A program made the position numbers and the translations under genes. This document shows positions 1 to 8,088 of a DNA stretch of 29,731 bases, piece by piece. Position 1 is the stretch's first letter, and each line of letters begins with the position of its first letter. Location of the stretch: positions 1-29,731 of the forward strand of contig JAJYMR010000406.1 in assembly GCA_021786815.1 (NCBI GenBank), given 5' to 3'. Source of the stretch: Deltaproteobacteria bacterium. GTDB taxonomy: Bacteria > Desulfobacterota > Binatia > Binatales > Binataceae. Below the pieces are notes generated by a model, which was given only the letters and a program-made list of their open reading frames with translations, had not been told where the DNA came from and ran no database searches.

Positions 1-793
1 GCTGCTTCTCGTAGGCGAGTCGTTCGGCCTCGAAACGGACCTCGCGCTCGCGAAGATAGAAGGAGTACGGGCCTACGTATTCCGTCAGTTTGCCCCGCGC
101 GAGCTCCACGGTGCGCTCGGTGACCCGGTCGAGGAAATAGCGGTCGTGCGAGACGACGATTATTCCGCCTCGGTACGAGCCCAGGTAGTCCTCGAGCCAG
201 TTGCGCGCCTCGATATCGAGATGGTTGGTCGGCTCGTCGAGCATCATGAAGTCGGGCTGGTCGAGCAGCATCTTGGCCAGCGCAACCCGCATCCTGACTC
301 CGCCTGAAAACTCGCCGACGTCGCGCGCGAGGTCGGAGTCCGTGAATCCAAGTCCGAACAGCACCGCCTCGGCGCGGCTCTGGGCGCCGTAGAAATCCGA
401 GTGTTCGAGTTCGCTCAGCACCTCGCCAAGCTCCGCGAGCGCGCTGTCGTGCGCAGGTCCCGACGCTTCGCGGGCGAGGATCTTCTCGAGCTCCTTGCGG
501 CGCGCGTCGAGTTGCTGGAGCCTGGTCAGGGCGGAGAGCGTCTCGTCGAGCAGGCTTCGTCCGCCCATCTCGGGCGCGTCCTGGTGCAGATATGCAACAC
601 GGGCGCGTTGCGGCAGCGTGACCCGCCCGGAGTCGGGTTGGAGCACGCCCGCGATTAGTTTCATCAGAGTGGACTTTCCGGCGCCATTCAGTCCCACCAG
701 GCCGACTCTCCCGTTATCGGGCATCGACCACGAGACCTCGGCAAGAATCTTGCGTCCACCGAAGGAGCGGGAGATGTTGTCCAGGCTCAGCAC
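1..793 (-). CDS. ABC-F family ATPase, 5' part (runs off window edge)
   Basis: The first 264 codons of an ABC-F protein, a soluble tandem-ATPase family acting on ribosomes in translation or antibiotic protection. Visible in the translation: Walker A (GLNGAGKST, residues about 34-42), an ABC-F-type signature (FSGGVRMR, about 162-169), Walker B and D-loop (MMLDEPTNHLD, about 183-193), the H-loop His (SHDRYFLD, H216), then the start of the charged inter-domain linker (ERTVELARGK... YSFYLRERE). There are no membrane segments, so this is not a transporter subunit. The second ATPase domain lies outside the window. I place the start at GTG 793-791: the protein then begins VLSLDNISRSFGGRK, as the family does, and an AGGGA sequence lies about 10 nt upstream. 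It is transcribed divergently from the large TPR gene. The exact subfamily (Uup, EttA, YheS type) cannot be told from this half. Confidence 0.93.
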   Translation of the reverse strand, partial: MLSLDNISRSFGGRKILAEVSWSMPDNGRVGLVGLNGAGKSTLMKLIAGVLQPDSGRVTLPQRARVAYLHQDAPEMGGRSLLDETLSALTRLQQLDARRKELEKILAREASGPAHDSALAELGEVLSELEHSDFYGAQSRAEAVLFGLGFTDSDLARDVGEFSGGVRMRVALAKMLLDQPDFMMLDEPTNHLDIEARNWLEDYLGSYRGGIIVVSHDRYFLDRVTERTVELARGKLTEYVGPYSFYLREREVRFEAERLAYEKQ

Positions 794-873
794 GGTTTGA
801 GATCCCTTGATCGTACCAGTCCCGGGAAACCTCCGAAAGGCAGCGGGGTTTTGCGGGACGGGGCCGCGCGCGC

Positions 874-902
874 TTCACCTTTGAAATACAAAATGTTATA
901 CA
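874..902 (+). promoter_or_regulatory. candidate promoter for the large TPR/PIN gene
   Basis: In an otherwise GC-rich spacer, positions 881-913 are strikingly AT-rich. A possible -35 (TTCACC, 874-879) and -10 (TATACA, 897-902) are separated by 17 nt. Each matches the sigma-70 consensus at about four of six positions. A start site would fall close to the ATG at 913, implying a very short or absent leader. Confidence 0.35.
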
Positions 903-912
903 ACGCTACATT

Positions 913-3900
913 ATGATGTCCTTCGGTCCTCCCTATCCGCTACCCAGAAGCGCAGGCGAGTTCCAGAGGCTCTGTCTCAGGCTTCTTAGGCGTCATTGGC
1001 AGCTTCCGCATCTTGAGCGTTTTCGCGATTTCGACCGCCGCGAACTCGGTATCGACCTACTAGAGATAAGCGGCCGGCTGGCGCTTCATGCGGTGCGCTG
1101 CGAGATGCGCGAGATGCGCGAGGCGCCCAGCGCCGCGGAACTCAGGATGGCCGTCGACCGCGCCACAAGCCTCGGGCTTCCGATCGGGACCTTCGTGATT
1201 GCGACCACGGCGTGGCGCTCGAAAGCCCTCAGGCAGACGGTCTTCGACCTGAACCGCGAGCTTCGCATGGCGGAGCTGTTCACGGTCGAGGTCCTGTGCT
1301 GGGAGGATATAGAGGAACTGCTCGACGAGTACCCGGACGTGCTCGCGCGCTTCGAGTCGGCGCCCAAACGCCAGGCCCTGTCCAAGGCGGATCCACGATG
1401 CCGGTTTGGGCCGCGCGCGGTGCCGATTCCCGTGCCGGAGCAGCCGGACGAAGTCTCGCGCGAGCTTGACGCCGCAATCGCGCTGCTCGAGCGGCGCGAT
1501 TGCCAGATGTCGCGGCTGCGCCTGATGCAGCTTCGGGAGCGCCGATGGGCAGCGATGAACCAGGGTCAGAAGCTCGCGCTGCTGACCAGCCTTGCGCTTG
1601 CGTGGCTCGGCGAAGGCGAGGAGCGCAAGGCGGCGATGCTGTTCATCGCGGGCCGCTCGCTTGGCGCCGAACACGAGAACGCCTGCACCAACGAGATTCT
1701 CGCCTACGAGATGCTCGGGGAATACGAACACGCCTGCTCGCTCGCCCAGACGGTGAGCGAGCGGTTTGCCGCGAGCGGCCGGGCGGTCGCACTATGGCTC
1801 AACAATCTTCCCGCAGTGGAGAGTATCGCGGCTCTCCAGCGGCGGGTGCCGGCAGCGCTCGCGGGCGACTCCGAAATCAACATGGTGCTTGCCCGCCGCG
1901 CGCTCGCGCCGGGCGATTATCCGCGCGCCGAGGAGTTTGCGCGAAAGGCCGCGCAGGCGGCCCCGGCTGATGCCGACGCGTGGCTGCTGCTCGGACAGGC
2001 GCTGCTGCTCTGCGAGATCGAGGTGACGCCGGGCGCACCGTCCCCGGACCGGGTGCGCGAGGCCGAGCAATGCTTCAGCCGCGCCGCGTCAGCCGCAATC
2101 GACGCGCAAGCGGTAGCAACCGAGGTTCAGGCGCTTATCGGGCGCGCCCAGGCGCGAATCGCGCTTCACGACGTCGAAGGCGCCGGACGCGATATCGAGT
2201 CCGCCCATGCGCTCGAGCGCGAGGACGCGAACGGACTTTGCGAGTACGGCATCCTTTTGCGCTCGCGCGGAGAGCTGTCTGACGCGATCGAGGTGTTCCG
2301 GCGCGCGGCCCGTATCGGGGGACGCGACGATACCGAGTACCATCTCGGCGTGACCCTGTACGAGCGCGCAGCATCGGGCGACCTGCAGGAGGCCACGACG
2401 CTGCTGCGCCGCGCGCTGCAGGAAGCGGATTCGATCCCGTCGTCCGACCACATGTTCGCGGTCTCATGCGCGGTCGAAGCGCTTTGCGCGCTGGAGCGAT
2501 GGCACGAGGCGGAGGAGCTGCTCGGCGAACTCGGTTCCGAATACATTTCCCAAGTCGCGCTTACGACCCTCAAGGGGCGGCTCGAACTTTCGCGCGGCAA
2601 CACCGGCGACGCCGCGCGGCTCGCCGAAGAGGCGCTCTCCGGGATCAGCCCCGACGCCGATCCGCAGCAGAAGCGCAAGCTCGCGGCGCTGCTCCATGAC
2701 CTTGGACGCTACGCCGAGGCGCTGGTGCTCTGGCAGTCGGTCTGTGACGCCGGCGGCGGCACGTCCGTGGATATGCGCCATCTGCTTGAATGCGCGAACC
2801 GGCTCGGGCGCGAGGATATCGTGCTCGAGGCGTTTCGCGAGCTGCGCGGCCGCGGCGAACTCGGCGAAGGCGGCCCGGAATTCGAGATGGAACTCCTCGA
2901 ACGCAACGATCCCGAACAGGCGCTCGAGTACCTTGTCGAGCATCTGAGGCGCCGTCCGGAGGATCGCGTGGCGCGGCTTCGATGCTCCGTGCTCGCGCGC
3001 AAGCTCGACCGCAAGGATCTGATCGCGGCCGATCCGCAATCGATACCGCCTGCGCGCGATGTTCTGCCGAGTCTCGGGCGCGCCGCGGTGCAACTGATGC
3101 GCGAGGCGGGCCGTCCCAACGAGGCGCTCGCCTACGCCTACGACCTTCTCAAGCGCAATCCGGCCGACGCCGACGCCCATCGCGCCTACCTGTGCGCGCT
3201 CGGACCGCTTGGCCCGATGCCGGTCGTGCAGGACTTCGAGACCGTCCAGCCCGGCTGCGCGGTCTGCTTCGTCGAGCCCGAGAACGGTTCCGATCGGTGG
3301 GCGATTATCGAGGACGCGCCCGAGGTCGACGAATCTGCGGGCGAATACGGCCCGGGCCATCCGCTAACCCGTCAGCTCAGGGGAAGGCGTCCGGGTGACA
3401 AGTTCCTGCTTCCCGACGCGCGGCTCGCGCGGCGCTCGGCGATCGTCAAGCGGATAATCTCGAAGTACGCCTATCGCTACCAAAACTGCCTCGACGGATG
3501 GGAGTCGCGCTTTCCCGGCCTTCCCGAGATCGAGATGGTGCAGAGCGCGCCGCGCTCCACCACGCCCGAGGAGCTTTCGGCGGACTTGCAACAGGTCGTC
3601 GCGACGCAGGCAGGCTCGCGCGACGAGGTCCTCAAGCAGGCGGAGAGCGCCTACCGCACCGGGAAGCTTCCGATACACACATTCGCCGAGCGCGCCGGGC
3701 TTGACGACCTGCACGCGGTCATCATGCTCGCCTCGCGCCCGGACGCCCAGGTCAAATGCTGCGAAGGGTCCGAGGACGAACTCAATGCGGGGCTTTCGGC
3801 GCTCGAGCGCGCGAATACCGTGGTGCTCGATCTGACCGCGATCGCCACGCTCTGCATGCTTGGACGACTCAGCCTTCTGCGCGGTTGGGTGCGCAATTTC

Positions 3901-4719
3901 ATGATTGCGCAGGCGACGCTCCATGCGCTCAGGCGGCTTCAGTTCGACGAGCTGCCCTTCCGGCTTACGCCCGGATTTTCAGCCGGGACAAGCGGCGCCG
4001 ACGGCGAACTGCGTGCTTCACCCGACGCGGAGATCAAGACGCTGGCCGACTCGATCCAGGAAGCATGCGTCGTGGCCGACGCCGGGATGCTCGCGGCGCT
4101 CACGACCGAGCAGCGCGACCACCTGATCGGCCTGTTCGGCCGCGCGGGCGCGGAGAGCATCGTGCTTGCGTCGATGCCGGGCCGGGTGCTCTGGACTGAC
4201 GACCTTGTGATGGCGGATTTCGCGCGCAGCGAGTTCGGCGTCCGGCGCATCTGGACCCAGAGCGCGCTGATGGCGCGGGTGCGCGCGGGAAATCTCGATC
4301 CGGCGGAACTGGCAACCGCGGGCACCAAGCTTGCCGGATGGGGCTATAGGTTCACCACGCCGAGTATCGAGACGCTGATGCAGGCCGGCGCGGTTGCCGC
4401 GTGGAATCCGGACCAGTTCCCGCTAAGGCAGGCGCTCGACCTGTTTTCGACCGAGAGCCTCAAGCTCGGCGACGCGGTGATTCTTGCCGCCGAGCTTATC
4501 GTGCACATGTACGCCGACGCGTACCTTCGCACCGCGCGGACTTCGGTTACGATGCGCCTGCTCGATCGATTGGCGATGCGCTCGGGCGGCAGGGAGGCGA
4601 TCGAGGCGGTGCCGCAATCGCTTCCGATACGCTTTGGGCTTGACCTTATACGCGCGCGCGAGCTTGCCGACACGATTCGGGGTTGGATGGCGAAGCATCG
4701 GGAGGAGATTGCGGCGTAG
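913..4719 (+). CDS. Mrr-like / TPR / GreAB-C-like / PIN-like multidomain protein
   Basis: A 1268-residue cytoplasmic protein with no signal peptide or membrane segment. Residues about 14-150 resemble Mrr-type PD-(D/E)xK domains: an FQRLCLRLLRRHW helix, GID at 46-48, then HAVRCE (59-64) where homologues usually have a QCK motif, and a closing WEDIEELLDEYP segment. Residues about 190-770 are helical TPR-like repeats (clear near 320-365 and 440-500). Residues about 774-855 look like the GreA/GreB C-terminal domain: VQPG at 778-781 and HPLTRQLRGRRPGD at 816-829, followed by a beta strand. Residues about 965-1110 look PIN-like: VVLDLTA with D973, and WTDD with D1096/D1097 and D1102. Tandem ATG codons at 913 and 916 lack a Shine-Dalgarno sequence. 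I infer a surveillance or conflict protein that docks near RNA polymerase and cleaves RNA. TPR is secure, GreAB-C likely, PIN and Mrr calls moderate. The function is not established. Confidence 0.85.
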   Translation: MMSFGPPYPLPRSAGEFQRLCLRLLRRHWQLPHLERFRDFDRRELGIDLLEISGRLALHAVRCEMREMREAPSAAELRMAVDRATSLGLPIGTFVIATTAWRSKALRQTVFDLNRELRMAELFTVEVLCWEDIEELLDEYPDVLARFESAPKRQALSKADPRCRFGPRAVPIPVPEQPDEVSRELDAAIALLERRDCQMSRLRLMQLRERRWAAMNQGQKLALLTSLALAWLGEGEERKAAMLFIAGRSLGAEHENACTNEILAYEMLGEYEHACSLAQTVSERFAASGRAVALWLNNLPAVESIAALQRRVPAALAGDSEINMVLARRALAPGDYPRAEEFARKAAQAAPADADAWLLLGQALLLCEIEVTPGAPSPDRVREAEQCFSRAASAAIDAQAVATEVQALIGRAQARIALHDVEGAGRDIESAHALEREDANGLCEYGILLRSRGELSDAIEVFRRAARIGGRDDTEYHLGVTLYERAASGDLQEATTLLRRALQEADSIPSSDHMFAVSCAVEALCALERWHEAEELLGELGSEYISQVALTTLKGRLELSRGNTGDAARLAEEALSGISPDADPQQKRKLAALLHDLGRYAEALVLWQSVCDAGGGTSVDMRHLLECANRLGREDIVLEAFRELRGRGELGEGGPEFEMELLERNDPEQALEYLVEHLRRRPEDRVARLRCSVLARKLDRKDLIAADPQSIPPARDVLPSLGRAAVQLMREAGRPNEALAYAYDLLKRNPADADAHRAYLCALGPLGPMPVVQDFETVQPGCAVCFVEPENGSDRWAIIEDAPEVDESAGEYGPGHPLTRQLRGRRPGDKFLLPDARLARRSAIVKRIISKYAYRYQNCLDGWESRFPGLPEIEMVQSAPRSTTPEELSADLQQVVATQAGSRDEVLKQAESAYRTGKLPIHTFAERAGLDDLHAVIMLASRPDAQVKCCEGSEDELNAGLSALERANTVVLDLTAIATLCMLGRLSLLRGWVRNFMIAQATLHALRRLQFDELPFRLTPGFSAGTSGADGELRASPDAEIKTLADSIQEACVVADAGMLAALTTEQRDHLIGLFGRAGAESIVLASMPGRVLWTDDLVMADFARSEFGVRRIWTQSALMARVRAGNLDPAELATAGTKLAGWGYRFTTPSIETLMQAGAVAAWNPDQFPLRQALDLFSTESLKLGDAVILAAELIVHMYADAYLRTARTSVTMRLLDRLAMRSGGREAIEAVPQSLPIRFGLDLIRARELADTIRGWMAKHREEIAA

Positions 4720-4736
4720 GGGTGTGTTCGAGCGCC

Positions 4737-4770
4737 AAGGGCGGGCGGCCGAGTGCCGTTCGCCCTTCTT
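4737..4770 (+). terminator. intrinsic terminator after the TPR/PIN gene
   Basis: The arm at 4737-4749 (AAGGGCGGGCGGC) pairs with 4755-4767 (GCCGTTCGCCCTT) over 13 positions if the GG/TT in the middle form G-U wobbles. The loop is CGAGT. A short T-rich stretch (CTTCTTC) follows. It starts 18 nt after the stop codon and closes the gene as a single transcription unit. Confidence 0.7.
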
Positions 4771-4897
4771 CTTCGCCCGTGGCAACGTCTCTGCCGGATT
4801 ACGCGTCCGTTGCTTCTGAAGTGCGCGCGCGGCGCGGCCGAGCGGTTGAAACCTTGGCGCGGCCGCGATATGCGGGTTGTTCCGGGGGCCCCATTCG

Positions 4898-5761
4898 ATG
4901 AAGAAGATTTCGCAAACCTGGAAAAACGAGTATGTCACGGCCAACGGGCTGCGCTTTCATTGCGCGACGCAGGGCGAAGGACCACTGCTGCTTCTCCTGC
5001 ACGGGTTTCCCGAGAACCATTATTCGTGGCGCTACCAGATGGCACCGCTTTCCGCGCGCTTCAAGGTCGTCGCGCCCGATCTTCGCGGCTACAATCTGAC
5101 GGAGCGCAAAGGTCCGTACGACATCAGGACGCTATGCGACGACGTGCTCGGGCTCATCCGCGCGTTCGGCCACGAGCGGGCGGTGGTGGCGGGCCACGAC
5201 TGGGGCGCGATCATTCTCTGGAACTTCGCGCTCGAGTATCCCGAGGCGCTCATCAAGATGGTCGCGTTCAACGTTGCGTTCATGCCGCGCGGCCCAAAGC
5301 CTCCGCTGGAGGTGCTGACGGATTCGCGCTTCGACTATATCCGCTTTTTCCAGAAGCCGGGCGAGGCCGAGGCGGTTATCGAGCCCGATATCGACGGCTT
5401 CATCCGCACCGCGTTTCTGAACAATGCGGCTAACAGAGGCTTCATCTCTGACGACGAGCTCAAGGTGTTCGCCGACGGCTTTCGCGGCCCCGGCGGCATC
5501 ACGCCCGCGCTCAACTACTACCGCAACTTCAACCGCAACTGGGAAATCACCGCCGGGCATGCGGGACGAAAGGTGATGACGCCCGCGCTGATGCTCCTTG
5601 CGGAAAAAGACCCGGTGGTGCGGCCCGAGATGGCCGACGGCATCGAAAGGCACGTCCCCAACGTCGTCGTGCGGCGGCTCGATTGCGGTCACTGGACGCA
5701 GCAGGAAGCGCCCGAGGAGACCAACCGCCTGATGCTTGAGTTCCTGGCGGACGTGAAATGA
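4898..5761 (+). CDS. epoxide-hydrolase-like alpha/beta hydrolase
   Basis: A 287-residue alpha/beta-hydrolase of the soluble epoxide hydrolase / haloalkane dehalogenase group. It has the oxyanion motif HGFPE (35-39), the nucleophile elbow GHDWGA with Asp101 instead of Ser, and the catalytic His265 in CGHWTQQEAPEE. Cap-domain tyrosines in FDYIRFF and LNYYRNF fit the two epoxide-polarising tyrosines known from this family. Together these favour epoxide hydrolysis to a diol; a dehalogenase would normally have Trp/Asn halide ligands instead. There is no signal peptide. I start at ATG 4898; an in-frame TTG at 4877 would add seven unlikely residues. The Shine-Dalgarno is weak. The substrate cannot be deduced. 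Confidence 0.9.
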   Translation: MKKISQTWKNEYVTANGLRFHCATQGEGPLLLLLHGFPENHYSWRYQMAPLSARFKVVAPDLRGYNLTERKGPYDIRTLCDDVLGLIRAFGHERAVVAGHDWGAIILWNFALEYPEALIKMVAFNVAFMPRGPKPPLEVLTDSRFDYIRFFQKPGEAEAVIEPDIDGFIRTAFLNNAANRGFISDDELKVFADGFRGPGGITPALNYYRNFNRNWEITAGHAGRKVMTPALMLLAEKDPVVRPEMADGIERHVPNVVVRRLDCGHWTQQEAPEETNRLMLEFLADVK

Positions 5762-5850
5762 ACCGCAACTGGCACAGGCCACCGGTCGATTGACTTTTGG
5801 GTTTCAAGTAAGATGGGTAGCCGAATCCGCGGGGTCAGGAGGGTGGCAAG

Positions 5851-6192
5851 ATGGCTGCAGTCAGCGAGGGCGATCGGTTCGTTCTGATCGACAGGAGGCT
5901 GTTCCGCGACGACAACACCCGTATCTTCATCGGCGTGGTCGAGCGGTTCGAGGACGGCGTCATAATCTCCCGCGGCTACGGCTACCACGTAAGCCCTTAC
6001 GAGGTGACGGGCACCGAGCGCCGCGGCGATGAGCGCGTGCGTATCATCTCCCTTGCCGGCGGCGACATCATCTACATGCTCCCGCCCGACCAGGACATCG
6101 CAAAGCTTCAGCTCAAGCGTTCGCCCAAGTCCATGGTGCTGACGGACGGAAAGTACGCGATGGACCTGAGCGACTTCATGCTGCGCGCCTGA
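5851..6192 (+). CDS. small conserved-looking protein of unknown function
   Basis: A 113-residue soluble protein that I do not recognise. The ribosome-binding site is excellent (AGGAGGG about 9 nt before ATG), so it is very probably translated. The middle (IFIGVVERFEDGVIISRGYGYHV, then RVRIISLAGGDIIYMLP) alternates hydrophobic and polar residues like a small five-stranded beta barrel (SH3, LSm or PRC-barrel-like). The C-terminal part (DGKYAMDLSDFMLR) looks helical. There are no Cys, membrane segment or signal peptide. It stands alone between a plus-strand hydrolase and a convergent minus-strand hydrolase. The barrel idea is inference from residue pattern only. Confidence 0.8.
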   Translation: MAAVSEGDRFVLIDRRLFRDDNTRIFIGVVERFEDGVIISRGYGYHVSPYEVTGTERRGDERVRIISLAGGDIIYMLPPDQDIAKLQLKRSPKSMVLTDGKYAMDLSDFMLRA

Positions 6193-6252
6193 CCGGACGT
6201 TGCGCACAGGTATCCGCAAGCCGCGCTCGCGGGGCGCGGAAAAGGGCAAAGC

Positions 6253-7137
6253 TCAGCCGCGATTCGCGTCGAGTCCTTCGACGAATTCGATTATCGCCTC
6301 GGCGGTCGCCACGGGATTGTCGAGGGGCACGTGATGAAACGCGCGCGGGATTTCGCGGTACTGCGAAACCGCGATCCTTCGCTTCATCCGGCGCGCCACG
6401 CGCATGCTGACGAGTTCGCTCTGGGCGCCGCGAAGGATCAGCGTCGGCATGCTCACCCGTCTGAGATTCGGCCTTTTCAGCGGCTGTTCGGTTCTTCGCC
6501 ACGCGCGGGTTTCGGGGTCGAAGCGAAACGCCCAGTTTCCGTTGGGTAGCTGCTCGGCGCCCTTGAGCGCAAGCTCTTGGAGTTGTTCCTTCGTCAGGTA
6601 GGTTCCCGGCGGTGAAAGCCTGAACTTGCGCGCGATATCGGCCGAGGATTTCAACTCGGGCCGCTTTCCGCCCTGCGCCCTTCGCCGCCATCGCCATTGC
6701 AACCGGCGCCATAGCGGAGGCGGACCGTGCGGCGCGTCAACAATCACCAGCGCCTCGAGTCTGTCCGCGAGCATCAGCGCGCACCATTGCGCGACCGCGC
6801 CGCCCATCGAATGACCCACGAGGACGACCTGCGTTCCAATCTCGTCCACGAAACCGCGCACGTCCTGCACGTAGGCCGGCGGCCCGTAATGCGGCGGCGT
6901 AACCCATTGGCTTCGCCCATGCCCGCGAAAATCGAGCGCCAGCACGCGGCCGTGCGGCACCAGAATCGGCGCCACGTAATCCCACCAGTGGACGTGCGCC
7001 GCGCCCCCGTGCAGCAGCACGAAAGTCCTGCGCGAGGCGTCACCGCCCCAATCGAGATAGTGAAGTCTAAGACCGTTTGCCTCGAAGAACCGACTGGTCG
7101 GCCCCGCAGGCGCGGTAGCCGCTTGTTCCTGACCCAT
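6253..7137 (-). CDS. alpha/beta hydrolase
   Basis: A 294-residue serine alpha/beta-hydrolase. The oxyanion segment is HGGAAHVHWWD (43-53), and a conserved LDFRGHGRS strand-loop follows (68-76). The nucleophile elbow is GHSMGG with Ser110, and the catalytic His is in FHHVPLDNP (268 or 269). The cap region (about 140-215) is rich in Arg and Lys. ATG at 7137 is preceded by GAGGT about 6 nt upstream. It is transcribed convergently with the small gene ending at 6192 and divergently from the SDR at 7279. The substrate is unknown; the family includes esterases, C-C hydrolases and lactonases. Confidence 0.88.
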   Translation of the reverse strand: MGQEQAATAPAGPTSRFFEANGLRLHYLDWGGDASRRTFVLLHGGAAHVHWWDYVAPILVPHGRVLALDFRGHGRSQWVTPPHYGPPAYVQDVRGFVDEIGTQVVLVGHSMGGAVAQWCALMLADRLEALVIVDAPHGPPPLWRRLQWRWRRRAQGGKRPELKSSADIARKFRLSPPGTYLTKEQLQELALKGAEQLPNGNWAFRFDPETRAWRRTEQPLKRPNLRRVSMPTLILRGAQSELVSMRVARRMKRRIAVSQYREIPRAFHHVPLDNPVATAEAIIEFVEGLDANRG

Positions 7138-7278
7138 GATGACCTCAATCCTAGACGACCCTGCGCGTCGATAACAGAAGCTCGCGGCGCATCGGCGCTG
7201 GAACCGCGCCCGCGGCCCATGTTAACAACCGTTTCGAACCCGATCTCGCGCGCGAGGGCGCGCGAAGGAGTTGCCGTG

Positions 7279-8067
7279 ATGGCTTCATCGAGACTTGAGA
7301 ACAAAAACGCACTCATAACCGGCGGCGCGAGCGGAATCGGACGCGCCACCGCGCTCAGATTTGCCGAGGAAGGTGCCAACGTCGCGGTTGCGGATCGCAA
7401 CCTCAAAGGCGCCGAAGAGATCGCAGCCCTGGTCACGAAGCTCGGCCGCAAGGCCGCCGCGCTCGCGGTTGACGTGAGCGATGAGGCTCAGGTGGACGCG
7501 ATGGTCGCGCGGACGGTCGCTGACCTGGGCGGAATCGATATACTGGTCGCCGCGGCGGGCGTGTCGCACGCGCGTTACGGCGAACGCAACGACCATCCGG
7601 TGCCGCTTGCGGAGAAGCCGCTCGCCGACTGGCGCAAGGTGCTCGCCATCAATCTCGACGGCGTGTTCCTTTGCGACCGCGCCGCCGCACGCGAGATGAT
7701 AAAGGCGGGCCGCGGCGGGCGCATCATCAACATCTCGTCGGGTGCGGCTAAACTTCCGCTTCCGGGTTCGGGCGAGTATTCCGTCAGCAAGGCGGGAGTG
7801 TGGATGCTCACGCGGGTGATGGCGCTCGAACTCGCGGCGCATCGGATCACCGTCAATACGATCGGTCCCGGCTTCATCGATACCCCGATGACCGCGCCGG
7901 TGCAGCGCTCCGAGGGGTTTGCGAAGCGGCTGATCGAGCGCGTGCCGCTCGGCATGATGGGCGAGCCGCTCGATGTCGCTAACAGCGCGCTTTTTCTCGC
8001 GAGCGAGGATGGCCGTTACTATACGGGGTCGATCCTGCATCCCGACGGCGGCGTCGTGATGCAGTGA
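7279..8067 (+). CDS. SDR-family oxidoreductase
   Basis: A 262-residue classical short-chain dehydrogenase/reductase. The nucleotide-binding motif TGGASGIG is near the N-terminus. AVADRN with an acidic residue after beta-2 favours NAD(H) over NADP(H). AAAG replaces the usual NNAG. The catalytic set is Ser153/154 in NISSG, Tyr167 and Lys171 in YSVSK. The C-terminal segment PDGGVVMQ is typical of 3-oxoacyl reductase-like SDRs. I choose ATG 7279 because AAGGAG lies 8 nt upstream. The open frame continues 184 codons further up, but that part lies antisense to the neighbouring hydrolase and has no SDR homology. The substrate is unknown, probably a secondary alcohol or hydroxyacyl compound. Confidence 0.92.
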   Translation: MASSRLENKNALITGGASGIGRATALRFAEEGANVAVADRNLKGAEEIAALVTKLGRKAAALAVDVSDEAQVDAMVARTVADLGGIDILVAAAGVSHARYGERNDHPVPLAEKPLADWRKVLAINLDGVFLCDRAAAREMIKAGRGGRIINISSGAAKLPLPGSGEYSVSKAGVWMLTRVMALELAAHRITVNTIGPGFIDTPMTAPVQRSEGFAKRLIERVPLGMMGEPLDVANSALFLASEDGRYYTGSILHPDGGVVMQ

Positions 8068-8078
8068 AAGAGTGAAAG
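8063..8078 (+). repeat. tandem AGTGAAAG repeat at SDR stop codon
   Basis: AGTGAAAG occurs at 8063-8070 and again at 8071-8078, and a related AGTGAAG lies at 8088-8094 around the next gene's GTG start. The SDR stop codon TGA is inside the first copy. Confidence 0.8.
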
Positions 8079-8088
8079 ACGTGGGAAA

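Noticed and set aside
6196..6250. A GC-rich hairpin (CCGCGC/GCGCGG) between the convergent genes as a terminator
   Set aside because: No T-tract follows it in either direction and the stem is only about 6 bp.
6727..7278. An N-terminal extension of 184 codons on the SDR at 7279
   Set aside because: It overlaps the hydrolase on the other strand and has no SDR similarity, and AAGGAG sits just before ATG 7279.
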